The translations under genes and the position numbers were made by a program. Shown one piece after another: positions 1 to 10,710 of a stretch of 64,000 bases of DNA. The stretch spans positions 2,542,001 through 2,606,000 of the forward strand of contig NZ_JBEPOO010000001.1 of NCBI RefSeq assembly GCF_040546815.1. The letters run 5' to 3'. Under the pieces are notes generated by a model. That model was not told where the DNA came from and made no database searches. It saw only the letters and a program-made list of their open reading frames with translations. The stretch's first letter is position 1. The number at the start of each line of letters is the position of its first letter. This stretch comes from Devosia sp. 2618 (GTDB taxonomy: Bacteria; Pseudomonadota; Alphaproteobacteria; Rhizobiales; Devosiaceae).

Positions 1-151
1 GCTCGAGCAGATGGGAAATGCCGTGTTCGGCCTTGCGCTCGCTGCGCGCCCCGGCCTTGACCCAGACACCAAGCGAAGCACTTTCGAGATGCGGCATGTC
101 GTCGGTGAGGACCACCATGCCGTTATCCAGGATTGTCGACTGTACGCTCAC
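1..151 (-). CDS. M16 family zinc peptidase (processing peptidase type), N-terminal fragment
   Basis: Only the first 50 codons are in the window; the gene runs off the left edge. The reading begins with GTG at 151, seven bases after a strong AGGAGG site. The peptide carries the start of the inverted zinc motif HxxEH: HLLE at residues 47-50, with the last His just outside. M16 peptidases of this size class in alphaproteobacteria resemble mitochondrial processing peptidase. The gene follows thrC by about 50 bases on the same strand, which is the usual arrangement in this order, so the two are probably cotranscribed. Substrate is unknown. Confidence 0.85.
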   Translation of the reverse strand, partial: MSVQSTILDNGMVVLTDDMPHLESASLGVWVKAGARSERKAEHGISHLLE

Positions 152-202
152 GCAAGATCCTCCTCAGGCCCGGCGGTCGAGAGACCACCGTCCCTCGATT
201 CG

Positions 203-1597
203 TCAGCCAGCGCGCGTACGCGCTGTAATGAATTCTTCGACCGCAACCTGGTCGTTGGCAAGGACGCTCAGGCGCTCCGTGCGGGCATAAAGATCGGCCA
301 GCCAGGTTGGCAGCGCCGGCTCAATGCCGGACGCTTCCTTGACGGCCGCCGGGAATTTGGCGGGATGGGCGGTGCCCAGAATAACCATCGGCGTTGCCGA
401 CTTGGGCTGATGGCGCGCAACATTGACGCCGACTGCCGTATGCGGATCGAGCAGATAGCCGGCCGCCTGATGGGTCATCGAAATGGTGGCGCGCGTCTCG
501 GCCTCGCCGGTGGTTCCGGCAGCAAAGTCGCGACGGATGGCGGTCAGCGCATTGTCTGGCACGGTGAAGCCGCCGGACTGCTTGAGGCTGTCCATCATAC
601 GAAGCACAGACGTTGCATCACGGCCGGCGCTTTCAAACAGCAGCCGCTCGAAGTTGGACGAGATCTGAATGTCCATCGACGGGCTGATGGTAGGCGCAAC
701 GCCTTCCATCTCGTAACGACCTGTATCGAAAGTGCGGCGCAGGATATCGTTGGAATTGGTTGCGATAATCAGCTTGTCGATCGGGAGGCCCATGGCCTTG
801 GCGCAATAGCCGGCAAAGATATCGCCGAAATTGCCGGTTGGGACCGTAAAGCTCACCTTTCGGTGCGGACTGCCCAACGAAACCGCCGACGTGAAGTAGT
901 AGACAATCTGCGCAACGATACGGCCCCAATTGATGGAGTTGACGCCAGAGAGGCGCACGCTGTCGCGGAACTTGTGGTTGTTGAACATCGCTTTGACGAT
1001 GTTCTGGCAGTCATCGAACGTGCCTTCGAGCGCGATGTTGTGAACATTGGCGTCGAGCACTGTCGTCATCTGCAGGCGCTGCACGGGCGACGTACGGCCC
1101 TGCGGGTGCAGGATGAAAATGTCGGTCGTGTCGCGGCCGCGGAACGCTTCGATGGCCGCCGAGCCGGTGTCGCCTGACGTGGCGCCAACGATGGTGGCCT
1201 TGAGGCCGCGCTCGGCGAGAATGTGGTCCATGATGCGGCTCAGGAACTGCATCGCGACGTCCTTGAACGCCAGCGTGGGGCCGTGGAACAGCTCCAGCAC
1301 GAAGTGGTTTGGCTCAAGCTCGACGAGTGGCGTTACCGATGGACGGCGGAACGCGGCATAGGATTCGTCGATGATCGCCTTGAGCTTGGCAGGCGCGATC
1401 TCGTCGCCGGTGAAGCGGCTGATAATGGCATAGGCCACGTCGGCATAAGGCTTGCCGGCAAAGCCAGCGATTTCGGCACTGCTGATCTGGGGCCAGCTTT
1501 GCGGCACATAAAGGCCACCGTCGGAGGCCAGGCCAGCGAGAACTGCGTCAGAGAAGCCAAGCACGGGCGCCTGGCCGCGCGTAGAGACAAACTGCAT
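203..1597 (-). CDS. thrC: Threonine synthase
   Basis: The 464-residue product catalyses the PLP-dependent conversion of O-phosphohomoserine to threonine in the cytoplasm. The N-terminus (MQFVSTRG) and the PLP-binding segment HGPTLAFKD, with Lys112 as the likely Schiff-base residue, are typical of the long bacterial/fungal type of threonine synthase. Length matches the family. It sits between SURF1 upstream and the M16 peptidase downstream on the same strand, a conserved order in Hyphomicrobiales. The large plus-strand reading over the same bases is an antisense shadow. Confidence 0.96.
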   Translation of the reverse strand: MQFVSTRGQAPVLGFSDAVLAGLASDGGLYVPQSWPQISSAEIAGFAGKPYADVAYAIISRFTGDEIAPAKLKAIIDESYAAFRRPSVTPLVELEPNHFVLELFHGPTLAFKDVAMQFLSRIMDHILAERGLKATIVGATSGDTGSAAIEAFRGRDTTDIFILHPQGRTSPVQRLQMTTVLDANVHNIALEGTFDDCQNIVKAMFNNHKFRDSVRLSGVNSINWGRIVAQIVYYFTSAVSLGSPHRKVSFTVPTGNFGDIFAGYCAKAMGLPIDKLIIATNSNDILRRTFDTGRYEMEGVAPTISPSMDIQISSNFERLLFESAGRDATSVLRMMDSLKQSGGFTVPDNALTAIRRDFAAGTTGEAETRATISMTHQAAGYLLDPHTAVGVNVARHQPKSATPMVILGTAHPAKFPAAVKEASGIEPALPTWLADLYARTERLSVLANDQVAVEEFITARTRAG

Positions 1598-1665
1598 TCT
1601 GGGGAGGGGCCCTTTTAGAATAATTGCAACCTAGTCAAACAGGGGGGGAACCGCAAGTTTGACGG

Positions 1666-2424
1666 TTAGCCCTTGCCGATGGCGCGCTGACGGGCAAACC
1701 AGAAGCCGAGCATGACCACGGCCACGATGGCAAAACCGTACCAAGTATAGGCGTAACCCAAGTGGTTATTGGGGAATTCGACGACCGTCTCGCCACCCTG
1801 CGGCAGCTCGCCGGGAGCGCCGGCTGGCAGGTCGACATAGAATGGCGCGAAGGGACCCAGCGCTGGATCGACCATGGCAGCAAGACGAACGGGATCACGT
1901 ACCCACTCGATTCGATCCGAGGTGTTGGGCTCGGGCGTCATGAAACCCGCTTCTTCGCCAGGCCGCAGCAGGCCCGAAATGGTGACCTGATCGTCTTCAG
2001 CCTGGCCATCGGTGACGGCGGCTTCCTGGAAATCAGCTGGCACAAAGCCGCGATTAACGAAGACCGTGCCGCCATCGGCCAAGACGAAGGGCGTCACAAC
2101 CCAATAGCCGGGACCGGAGGCGCGGCCCTTGGCGCTACCGAGGCTGGTGAACACCGTCACCGTCTGATTGTAGCGGAACGAGCCGGTCAGCGAGACAGGC
2201 TGGAAGTTGAGCGCTTCAAGATCAAGCGTTGGCCAGGTCGTTTCTGCCGGCACCGGAATCGGGTCCGCGTGCAGGCGCTGGTCGACGGCAACGATCAGGG
2301 CTTCTTTTTCGGCAAGGCGATGCATCTGCCAGGTGCCTAGCCAGACGCAGGTGACGGCGAGCGCCAGCATCATGACGACAAAGGTCCAGGTCATGATCGG
2401 GCCGAGGCGGCGCGTTTCGGTCAT
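1666..2424 (-). CDS. SURF1 family cytochrome oxidase assembly protein
   Basis: The 252-residue membrane protein has the SURF1 layout: one transmembrane helix near the N-terminus (about residues 12-30, ending in WLGTWQMHRL), a large periplasmic domain, and a second helix near the C-terminus. SURF1 proteins help deliver or retain heme a during assembly of cytochrome c oxidase subunit I. The start codon overlaps the DUF983 stop by four bases (ATGA), so the pair is translationally coupled at the end of the cox operon. Family assignment is secure from sequence pattern and context. Confidence 0.93.
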   Translation of the reverse strand: MTETRRLGPIMTWTFVVMMLALAVTCVWLGTWQMHRLAEKEALIVAVDQRLHADPIPVPAETTWPTLDLEALNFQPVSLTGSFRYNQTVTVFTSLGSAKGRASGPGYWVVTPFVLADGGTVFVNRGFVPADFQEAAVTDGQAEDDQVTISGLLRPGEEAGFMTPEPNTSDRIEWVRDPVRLAAMVDPALGPFAPFYVDLPAGAPGELPQGGETVVEFPNNHLGYAYTWYGFAIVAVVMLGFWFARQRAIGKG

Positions 2425-2774
2425 TGGTGACCCTCATGGGCATCGTGGCGGTATTGCAGCGCCACCAATACGCCTTTGAAGGGCGGCAGCAACAGCAGCG
2501 AAAAGACAATGGTGGCCGGTATCCAGAGCATCAGGTGCACATAAGGCGGCGGGTTGAAAACCGCGCCCACGGCCAGTGCCAGAATGATGACCAAAGGCGC
2601 CACCAGAAAAATCACGAAGATGGCTGGGCCATCACCGCTATCGGCAAACTTGAAATCGAGACCACAGGCTGAACAGCTCGGCGCAATCTTGAGATAGCCG
2701 GCAAAGAGGCGCCCTTCCCCGCACCGTGGACAGCGGCAGAGCAGTCCGGTCAGGATGGGCGGTTTTTGCAACAC
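2421..2774 (-). CDS. DUF983 family membrane protein
   Basis: This 117-residue protein begins with a four-cysteine zinc-ribbon-like segment (CRCPRCG, then CSACG) followed by two hydrophobic helices, which is the DUF983 architecture. Members are nearly always found in cox operons between coxE and SURF1, as here, so a role in oxidase assembly or metal handling is likely but unproven. It overlaps SURF1 by four bases. A strong hairpin lies just before its ribosome binding site (GGAG), downstream of coxE. Confidence 0.88.
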   Translation of the reverse strand: MLQKPPILTGLLCRCPRCGEGRLFAGYLKIAPSCSACGLDFKFADSGDGPAIFVIFLVAPLVIILALAVGAVFNPPPYVHLMLWIPATIVFSLLLLPPFKGVLVALQYRHDAHEGHQ

Positions 2775-2791
2775 ATGGGCTCCAAATAAAT

Positions 2792-2828
2792 CGGGGCGCA
2801 GCTTGCCGCTGCGCCCCGTGAATAACGT
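2792..2828 (-). terminator. Hairpin between coxE and DUF983, possible partial terminator
   Basis: An 11-bp perfect GC-rich stem (2792-2802 with 2808-2818, five-base loop) lies in the only sizeable gap of the cox operon. Read on the minus strand it is followed by a weak T-rich stretch (GATTTATTTGG) running into the DUF983 ribosome binding site. It could reduce read-through into the assembly genes or protect the upstream message. The T tract is imperfect, so full termination is doubtful. Confidence 0.55.
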
Positions 2829-2839
2829 CCGGGCGGACC

Positions 2840-3676
2840 TTAGTGGTTGAGTGCCACGCCCCAGCTGCCCCAGATATAGATCGAGGCAAACAGGAACAGC
2901 CAGACAACGTCCACGAAGTGCCAGTACCAGGCAGCAAACTCGAAGCCGAGGTGGCGTTCTGGAGTGAAGTCACCACGGTAAGCGCGCAGCAGGCAAACGG
3001 CCAGGAACACGGTACCGATGAAGACGTGGAAGCCGTGCAAGCCCGTCGCCATGAAGAAGGTAGCGCCGTACATGTTGCCCGAGAAGGCAAAGCCAGCTTC
3101 GGTGTATTCAAGGATCTGGGTGCCGGTGAACAGGATGCCCAGACCAACGGTCAGGACGAGACCCCAAAACAGACCCTTGCGATCATTTTCCAGCAGAGCG
3201 TGGTGAGCCCAGGTCACCGTGGTGCCCGAAGTCAGCAGGATCAGCGTGTTGAACAGCGGCAGGTGGAACGGATCGAACAGTTCAACGCCGGTTGGTGGCC
3301 AATGGCCGCCGGTTGCCGCCACACGAGCATACTGCTCGACATCCTCTAGGCGGAAGAAGCCATCGAAATAGGCCCAGAAGAAGCCGAAGAACACCATCAC
3401 TTCGGAAGCGATGAACAGCATCATGCCATAGCGGTGATGCATCTGCACGACCGGGGTGTGATCGACGCCGTTATTGGCTTCCTTGATCACATCGCTCCAC
3501 CACGCATACATGGTGTAGAGGATGCCAACGAGGCCAATGAAGAACACCCATGGTGTCCAATGGTGCATCCAGAAGATTAAGCCCATTGCGAAAACTAGGA
3601 CGGCCGCAGACATGACGAATGGCCAGGGGCTCGGTTCGACCATGTGGTAGTCGTGGTTTTTGGCTATGCCGGCCAT
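2840..3676 (-). CDS. ctaE: Cytochrome c oxidase subunit III
   Basis: The 278-residue protein has the seven-helix subunit III fold of aa3-type oxidases, starting with the characteristic NHDYHMVEPSPWP segment and ending in a WGVALNH tail. Subunit III stabilises the oxidase core and supports proton uptake. It lies two bases downstream of ctaG in the operon, so it is cotranscribed. Length and sequence pattern fit Paracoccus/rhizobial CoxC (also called CtaE). Confidence 0.96.
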   Translation of the reverse strand: MAGIAKNHDYHMVEPSPWPFVMSAAVLVFAMGLIFWMHHWTPWVFFIGLVGILYTMYAWWSDVIKEANNGVDHTPVVQMHHRYGMMLFIASEVMVFFGFFWAYFDGFFRLEDVEQYARVAATGGHWPPTGVELFDPFHLPLFNTLILLTSGTTVTWAHHALLENDRKGLFWGLVLTVGLGILFTGTQILEYTEAGFAFSGNMYGATFFMATGLHGFHVFIGTVFLAVCLLRAYRGDFTPERHLGFEFAAWYWHFVDVVWLFLFASIYIWGSWGVALNH

Positions 3677-3678
3677 GG

Positions 3679-4245
3679 TCAGCTTTCCCCCTTCTCAGAA
3701 GCGTAGAATGTATAAGAGAGTGTAATCTCTTTGATGGTTGCGAGCTCGTGGTTATCATCAAGCTCGGGATCGACGAAGAACACGATCGGCATATCCACGG
3801 TTTCCCCGGGCTGCAGTGTCTGCTCGGTAAAGCAGAAGCATTCGATCTTGTTGAAATAGACGCCAGCATTTTCTGGCGAGACGTTGAACACGGCCATGCC
3901 GGTGATCGGCTTGTCCGAGTGGTTCGTCGCAATGTAGTTGACCGTGTCGACAGCGCCGATCTTGTCGGTGACCGATGGCGCGGCCTTAACGGTCCAGGCC
4001 AGATCGTTGGCGACGTTGGAGTCAAAGCGAACCGTCATCTGGCGGTCGATGACGCCCTTTGGATTGTCGGTTGCCTTGCCGGGCGTGCCGCCGAAGCCGG
4101 TCACTTGGCAGAACAGCTGATAAAGCGGGACGGACGCATAAGCGAGGCCGACCATGCTGGCAGCGATGACGAGGCCAGTGATGGCGATGCGCTTGTTGCG
4201 GCGTGCCAGTTCTGGGTTCAGAGCCGGTTGGGTATAATCAGCCAT
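3679..4245 (-). CDS. ctaG: Cytochrome c oxidase assembly protein CtaG (Cox11 family)
   Basis: The 188-residue product is a Cox11-type copper chaperone that delivers copper to the CuB site of subunit I. It has a single N-terminal membrane anchor (about residues 19-40) followed by a periplasmic domain. The copper ligand motif CFCF is present (Cys136 and Cys138), and a further conserved Cys46 lies just after the membrane helix. Its start overlaps the coxF stop by one base, and coxE follows after two bases. This is the alphaproteobacterial Cox11-like CtaG, not the unrelated CtaG of Bacillus. Confidence 0.95.
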   Translation of the reverse strand: MADYTQPALNPELARRNKRIAITGLVIAASMVGLAYASVPLYQLFCQVTGFGGTPGKATDNPKGVIDRQMTVRFDSNVANDLAWTVKAAPSVTDKIGAVDTVNYIATNHSDKPITGMAVFNVSPENAGVYFNKIECFCFTEQTLQPGETVDMPIVFFVDPELDDNHELATIKEITLSYTFYASEKGES

Positions 4246-4430
4246 CAGAGCGCGCGATCAAACAGGGCTGGGCCCATCTTGACGATGGTCAGCGTGTAGA
4301 AGGTGATCGCAAAGATTGCGAGCGCGATGCCGAGGGCAATCGAGCGACGACGGCGAACGCGGGCACGCGCTGCTGCGATTTCTGGGGATTCGACTTCGAC
4401 GTTAGCGATGTCGAGTGGTGCGCTCATCAT
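4245..4430 (-). CDS. coxF: CoxF-like small membrane protein
   Basis: A 61-residue protein with a basic stretch (RARVRRRR) followed by one transmembrane helix, as in the small CoxF proteins encoded between ctaB and ctaG in alphaproteobacteria. Its role in oxidase assembly is not well defined. The start was set at the ATG at 4430, which overlaps the ctaB stop as ATGA and has GGAG six bases upstream; a second ATG follows directly. The longer reading frame through ctaB is not used. Confidence 0.85.
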   Translation of the reverse strand: MMSAPLDIANVEVESPEIAAARARVRRRRSIALGIALAIFAITFYTLTIVKMGPALFDRAL

Positions 4431-5359
4431 ATGAAGCTCCCGAAACGGGTCAGCAGGTTGTCCGTCAGGAACGCGAAGAACACGATGAACAGGTAGCTGA
4501 GCGAGTAGTTGAAGAGGGTGCGCGCTGTCTTGCGCATGGCGACGTCTTCGCGAGTGCGCAGCAGACGCCAGGCCAGATAGGTGAAGGACAGGCCGGTCAC
4601 GACGGCGACGGTGGTGTAAATCCAACCGGCAAAGCCGAGCCACGATGGCAGCATTGCCGAAAGCGCCAGCAGCAAGGAGTAGACAAAAATCTGCACCTTG
4701 GTGGAGGCATTGCCCACCACGTTTGGCATCATCGGCACGCCGGCAGCGCCGTAGTCGGACTGTTTGTAGAGTGCCAGCGCCCAGAAGTGCGGCGGGGTCC
4801 ACAGGAAGATGATCAGGAACAGCACGACGCTTTCGAGCGAGACGTTGCCCGTTACAGCCGCCCAGCCGACAACCGGTGGGAAAGCACCGGCCGCGCCACC
4901 GATAACGATGTTCTGCGGCGTCGAGCGCTTGAGCCACATCGTATAGACGACGGCGTAAAAGAAGATCGTGAAGGCGAGCAGACCGGCTGCGACCCAATTG
5001 GTCGCAAGGCCCAGCAGCGCCACCGAGAATACTGAAAGCACGACACCGAAAACCAGGGCTTCCTGGCGGCTCATGCGACCGGCTGGGATCGGACGGTTCT
5101 GGGTGCGGCTCATGATGGCGTCGATATCGCTATCGTACCACATGTTGAGGGCGCCGGAGGCCCCTGCCCCGATGGCAATGCAGACCACGGCGATGACGCC
5201 GATGATCGGGTTGATACCGCCGGGCGCGACCACAAGGCCAACGATGGCGGTGAACACGACCAGCTGCATGACACTCGGCTTCAGCAGCGCGAGGTAGTCC
5301 TCGACGCGCGCTTCGCCGGGCACGCCGGTCAGGTTCCTGCTGTCGTCAATTAAAGCCAC
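4427..5359 (-). CDS. ctaB: Protoheme IX farnesyltransferase (heme o synthase)
   Basis: The 310-residue integral membrane prenyltransferase converts protoheme to heme o, the precursor of heme a for the neighbouring oxidase. The first aspartate-rich motif NxxxDxxxD is visible (Asn72, Asp76, Asp80), followed by multiple helices. I chose GTG at 5359, preceded by AAGGCAAGG; the open frame continues 49 codons upstream into ctaD, but that extension is not CtaB-like and would overlap ctaD by 92 bases. Order ctaD-ctaB-coxF-ctaG is conserved. Confidence 0.94.
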   Translation of the reverse strand: MALIDDSRNLTGVPGEARVEDYLALLKPSVMQLVVFTAIVGLVVAPGGINPIIGVIAVVCIAIGAGASGALNMWYDSDIDAIMSRTQNRPIPAGRMSRQEALVFGVVLSVFSVALLGLATNWVAAGLLAFTIFFYAVVYTMWLKRSTPQNIVIGGAAGAFPPVVGWAAVTGNVSLESVVLFLIIFLWTPPHFWALALYKQSDYGAAGVPMMPNVVGNASTKVQIFVYSLLLALSAMLPSWLGFAGWIYTTVAVVTGLSFTYLAWRLLRTREDVAMRKTARTLFNYSLSYLFIVFFAFLTDNLLTRFGSFI

Positions 5360-5414
5360 TGGCCTTGCCTTTGCAGTTTGGAAGCGGGCCGCGCGAACGC
5401 GGCCCGGATTTGCA

Positions 5415-7130
<1,716 letters not shown>

Positions 7131-7141
7131 CTAACCCGTTA

Positions 7142-8068
7142 CTACTGCACAGCCGCAAGCGTCGCGTTGGCGGCATTGTAATCGCCCGCTTTAAACGCCG
7201 CTATGAAGGTTGCGTATTGTTCTTTTGTGACGACGCGCACGGCGATCGGCATGAAGGCATGGTCCTTGCCGCAAAGCTCGGAGCACTGGCCGTAGAAGAT
7301 GCCGGTTTCGCGCGAGTTGAACCAGGTCTCATTGAGACGACCGGGAACCGCGTCGATCTTGATGCCGAAGGATGGCACCGCGAAAGCGTGGATCACACCC
7401 ATCGGATCGGCGGTAACCTGAACGCGCACAGTGGTATCGACTGGAACGACGAGCTCGTTGTCGACCGCCAGAAGGCGCGGCTGGCCGGGCTTCTTGGAGG
7501 TGCGATCTTCTTCGTTGAGCATGATCTGGGTCAGAGCCAGATCGTCATCAACATATTCATAGTCCCAGTACCACTGCTGACCAGTTGCCTTGATGGTCAA
7601 CTCAGGCGCGGGCACTTCGAGCTCGCCGAACGAGAAGATGTTCGAGCCAAGATACTTGCGCTCGCCATCAGGCGTTGTCAGCTGATCGCTCAGAACGCCA
7701 AACGACGGAATGGCGATAATGATCAGCATGACGATTGGCAGAACCGTCCAGACAATTTCAACCATCGTATTGTGGGTGAAACCAGCAGGAACAGGGTTCC
7801 GCTTCGCATTGTAGCGATAAACGATCCACATCAGCAGAACGAGAACCAGAACCACGATAAACGTGATGGTCCACATCAGAATACCATCATGGAACGCCAC
7901 AATGGAGTCCATGATCGGCGTTACCGATGGTTGCAAATGATATTGGCCAGCAACGGGATGACCGGGGGAAGCCCCGCCAAATTCGTCCTGCGCCGAAGCC
8001 AGAGCAGGAGCCAGCGCCATTGCGGCCGCCGAAATCGCCCCCATCTTTCTCAAGAACTGCCCGGTCAC
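7142..8068 (-). CDS. ctaC: Cytochrome c oxidase subunit II
   Basis: The 308-residue protein has a cleavable signal peptide (about residues 1-26, ending ALASA), two transmembrane helices (about 63-85 and 103-123) and a periplasmic cupredoxin domain. The binuclear CuA ligands are present: His227, Cys262, Cys266, His270 and Met273. It receives electrons from cytochrome c. As first gene of the cox operon its promoter should lie in the 330-base gap upstream, which it shares with a divergent IalB-like gene. Confidence 0.97.
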   Translation of the reverse strand: MTGQFLRKMGAISAAAMALAPALASAQDEFGGASPGHPVAGQYHLQPSVTPIMDSIVAFHDGILMWTITFIVVLVLVLLMWIVYRYNAKRNPVPAGFTHNTMVEIVWTVLPIVMLIIIAIPSFGVLSDQLTTPDGERKYLGSNIFSFGELEVPAPELTIKATGQQWYWDYEYVDDDLALTQIMLNEEDRTSKKPGQPRLLAVDNELVVPVDTTVRVQVTADPMGVIHAFAVPSFGIKIDAVPGRLNETWFNSRETGIFYGQCSELCGKDHAFMPIAVRVVTKEQYATFIAAFKAGDYNAANATLAAVQ

Positions 8069-8398
8069 ACAAACCCCCTGTAGTCATCAATTGGTGCATC
8101 CACACCGGGATTGAGGGGCAAAAACAGCGGCATAGCGAACGCCGCCCCGACTCAACCTCGGAGCGCAAAACTCATCTGCGACCTAAATCACATCACACTC
8201 GCCAAGTCCATTGCGGCAAAGCTGTGTGCTACTGCGTCATATTGTGCCCGCCAACGGCGCCACCCGCCTCACCCTCGCCGCAGTTTTGCCGCCATATCCC
8301 CAGCAAATCCGGGCCTTGGTTGACTTGAACAGCGGCCTGTCGGAAACAAGAAACGGCTCGCGTTGCCGCGCGATTCGATCAGGAGAATTGATAGAGTG
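8069..8398. other. Divergent intergenic region between ctaC and the IalB-like gene
   Basis: This 330-base stretch holds no convincing gene. Short frames on both strands lack ribosome binding sites and family character. It must carry the promoters of the cox operon (minus) and of the IalB-like gene (plus). I could not identify a specific operator. In related genomes tldD often lies near here; it is absent. Confidence 0.6.
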
Positions 8399-8908
8399 AT
8401 GTCGATTGTGAAGCGCAGCGTGGCTGGTCTCGGTCTTGCTTTCATCGCTGCGGCGGCTGTTAGCGCCCCCAGCTTCGGCCAAGGCGTCGTTCGCGCGCAG
8501 TATGGCGACTGGCAGATGAGCTGCGATACCCCGCCCGGCGCAAGCGCTGAGCAATGCGCCATCATTCAGAACGTGATGGCCGAAGATCAGCCCAATGTGG
8601 GCCTCTCTGTTATTGTGTTGCGCACGGCCGACCGCGAAGCGCGCCTGCTGCGCGTGCTGGCGCCGCTCGGCGTGCTGCTGCCAAACGGGCTTGGCCTTAA
8701 CGTCGACGGCAAGGATATGGGCCGCGTGGCCTTCGTCCGCTGCCTGCCAAACGGCTGCGTGGCAGAGGTTGTGCTGGACGATAGCCTGATCGAAACGCTG
8801 TCGACTGGAACCAATGCGATTTTTGTCGTATTCAAGACGCCTGAAGAAGGCATCGGCATCCCGGTGTCACTTGATGGTTTCAAGGATGGTTTCGACCAAC
8901 TCCCCTGA
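8399..8908 (+). CDS. Invasion-associated locus B (IalB) family protein
   Basis: The 169-residue protein has an N-terminal signal peptide (cleavage near SFGQG) and the IalB family pattern: a YGDWQMSCD segment early, a conserved cysteine pair region (FVRCLPNGC), and a C-terminal substrate-like domain. IalB proteins are periplasmic or outer-surface proteins widespread in Hyphomicrobiales; the Bartonella member affects erythrocyte invasion, but the general function is unknown. ATG at 8399 was chosen with AGGAG upstream; an in-frame GTG directly precedes it and a longer TTG frame is unlikely. A PilZ gene follows 13 bases later. Confidence 0.88.
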   Translation: MSIVKRSVAGLGLAFIAAAAVSAPSFGQGVVRAQYGDWQMSCDTPPGASAEQCAIIQNVMAEDQPNVGLSVIVLRTADREARLLRVLAPLGVLLPNGLGLNVDGKDMGRVAFVRCLPNGCVAEVVLDDSLIETLSTGTNAIFVVFKTPEEGIGIPVSLDGFKDGFDQLP

Positions 8909-8921
8909 TAAGGAGTAGTGC

Positions 8922-9173
8922 ATGACCGATGACCACCGCGTCGAACCGCGACACCGCACGCTTAAAGGCGGGCGCATCGCCATCAATGACGGCTTCTCCA
9001 CCTTTCAATGCATGATCAAGAATCTGTCCGAGACCGGCGCTCGCCTTAAACTGGCGAGCGTGGTCGGCATTCCCGACAGTTTTCAATTGGTGATGGATGA
9101 CGGGCGCAAGTTTGATTGCGCCGTCGCCTGGCGCACGGCCGATGAAATCGGCGTCAAGTTCACACAGCACTGA
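8922..9173 (+). CDS. PilZ domain protein
   Basis: This 83-residue protein is a stand-alone PilZ domain, the cyclic di-GMP receptor fold. The two nucleotide-binding elements are visible: an Arg-rich RxxxR at residues 6-10 and NLSETG at 34-39 (NxSxxG pattern). It probably changes conformation on c-di-GMP binding, but its target is unknown. AAGGAG precedes the ATG, and it follows the IalB-like gene closely, so the two likely share a transcript. Confidence 0.9.
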   Translation: MTDDHRVEPRHRTLKGGRIAINDGFSTFQCMIKNLSETGARLKLASVVGIPDSFQLVMDDGRKFDCAVAWRTADEIGVKFTQH

Positions 9174-9174
9174 C

Positions 9175-9209
9175 AAAAAAGCCGGACAAGTGCAAAGCAC
9201 CAGTCCGGC
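9175..9209 (-). terminator. Rho-independent terminator for the DUF1127 transcript
   Basis: A compound stem (GCCGGAC 9181-9187 with 9203-9209, extended by an inner GTGC/GCAC pair around an AAA loop) is followed on the minus strand by TTTTTT. That orientation fits termination of the minus-strand DUF1127 message. On the plus strand it has no T tract, though the hairpin could still protect the PilZ message end. Confidence 0.75.
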
Positions 9210-9335
9210 AAGTCATCAGGAAACGGGACCGGCGGCAAAACCGGCCCGAAGGATGGCACGAGCGCTCGTAAAAGTGTCCGTACCAACAAGGTGGCGCCAA
9301 GCCTATCGGCCAGCGCAAACTGAGGTCACTGCAGA

Positions 9336-9593
9336 TCAGGAGTGCGCGTTACGGGCCCGGGCCGCGTTGAGGGTGGTCGCGCCGCGATGCGGGGTCTGGA
9401 TGGCCAGCGCCACATCAGCACGCGAAATGCCGAGGTCGGCAAGGCGATCCTGATCGAGATCAAGCAGGGCTTTCAGGGCTACACGACGGGTACGAGCAGC
9501 ATTTGCCTGTGCAATCCAGCGCGTGAACGCGGCAAGTGGATGAGCGGGCGTGGCGGCCGCAAGTGACCGCTCGCCGGGAAGCGAGATAGCCAT
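9336..9593 (-). CDS. DUF1127 family small protein
   Basis: The 85-residue product has the C-terminal DUF1127 (YjiS-like) signature: an Arg-rich helix followed by LLDLDQDRLADLGISRADV. Small DUF1127 proteins in alphaproteobacteria are arginine-rich, some affecting RNA turnover or phosphate and carbon metabolism; this one is uncharacterised. The ATG at 9593 was chosen because CGGAG lies six bases upstream; the open frame extends 28 codons further without support. It is divergent from a LysR regulator, which may control it. Confidence 0.87.
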   Translation of the reverse strand: MAISLPGERSLAAATPAHPLAAFTRWIAQANAARTRRVALKALLDLDQDRLADLGISRADVALAIQTPHRGATTLNAARARNAHS

Positions 9594-9742
9594 GATAGTC
9601 TCCGAAAATGTTGTTTTGCCGAGGGAGCCGGCGAGGTTCGCGCGCGGTATGGCAGCGATGGTGCTGGGATAGCGCACTGGACATCCATTCGTCTAACAAA
9701 TAGATTTCATCCATTCTATCAATTTGAGTGATGGAGACTGTG

Positions 9743-10630
9743 ATGGCGTCGCCGCTCGATCTGGATCAGCTGCAAAGTTTCTGTGCGATTGCCGATTGCG
9801 GCAGCTTCACCGAAGCCGCGCGTCGCGTGAACAAGACGCAGTCTGCCGTTTCGATGCAGATCAAACGGCTTGAGGAACGGCTGGGCCAGTCGCTCCTCAC
9901 CCGCGATGGCCGTAGCGTGGCGCTGACGCTGCATGGCGAGGCGCTTTATGTGCGGGCGCGCAAAATGCTGCGGACCAACGCTGAGATCCTCGATCATTTC
10001 TCCGATGGCGACCTGGCGGGCTCCATTCGCTTTGGCGTGCCGGACGATTATGCGGTGCGTCTGCTGCCCGTTATTCTTTCCAGCTTCCAGCGCACCCATC
10101 CCAAAATCGCCGTAGATGTGGCCTGCATGGCGTCGGAGCATTTGCTGGAGGGCATGAAAGCCGGGCGGCATGACCTTATCGTCTTTACGCAGGGCACCGA
10201 ACAGAATTTCGGCGAACTGTTCCGCACCGAGAAGATGTTCTGGGTGGCGAGCCATGGCGGGCGGGCACTGGCTAGCGACCCGGTGGCGATTGCCTGCGGT
10301 CCAAAATATTGCATCTGGCGCAAGGATGCGATGGAAGCGTTGGACCGCAGCGGTCGGGACTATCGGATCGCGTATACGTCCTCGAACGCGACGGCGATTT
10401 CGAGCGCGGTGCTGTCGGACTTGGCCGTGGGCTTCCTGCCGGAGAGTGCGTTGCAGCCCGGCATGCGGGTGGTGAACGAGGAAATCGGGCTGCCGCGGCT
10501 TGGCGATGCGCAGATCGCGCTGATGCGCGCCAGCCATGCCTATGGCGGCATTTATGATGCTCTGGCCAACCATATCGTGCAGTCGATGGGCAACCTTGAT
10601 TCACCCCGCCATGCGGAAGCGGCGGAGTAG
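9743..10630 (+). CDS. LysR-family transcriptional regulator
   Basis: The 295-residue protein has an N-terminal winged helix-turn-helix (LDLDQLQSFCAIAD, then SFTEAARRVNKTQSAVSMQI) and a periplasmic-binding-protein-like effector domain. ATG at 9743 is preceded by GGAG at good distance; earlier ATG and GTG codons lack a site. It is transcribed away from the DUF1127 gene with about 150 bases between, typical of a LysR regulator and its target, though target and inducer are unknown. Confidence 0.9.
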   Translation: MASPLDLDQLQSFCAIADCGSFTEAARRVNKTQSAVSMQIKRLEERLGQSLLTRDGRSVALTLHGEALYVRARKMLRTNAEILDHFSDGDLAGSIRFGVPDDYAVRLLPVILSSFQRTHPKIAVDVACMASEHLLEGMKAGRHDLIVFTQGTEQNFGELFRTEKMFWVASHGGRALASDPVAIACGPKYCIWRKDAMEALDRSGRDYRIAYTSSNATAISSAVLSDLAVGFLPESALQPGMRVVNEEIGLPRLGDAQIALMRASHAYGGIYDALANHIVQSMGNLDSPRHAEAAE

Positions 10631-10710
10631 TCTGATGCACGCCCCTCAAACCACGCGGGCGTGACGTATCGGACGCTTGACCTTGGTGCATCAATATCGC
10701 ACCAAAGGGC

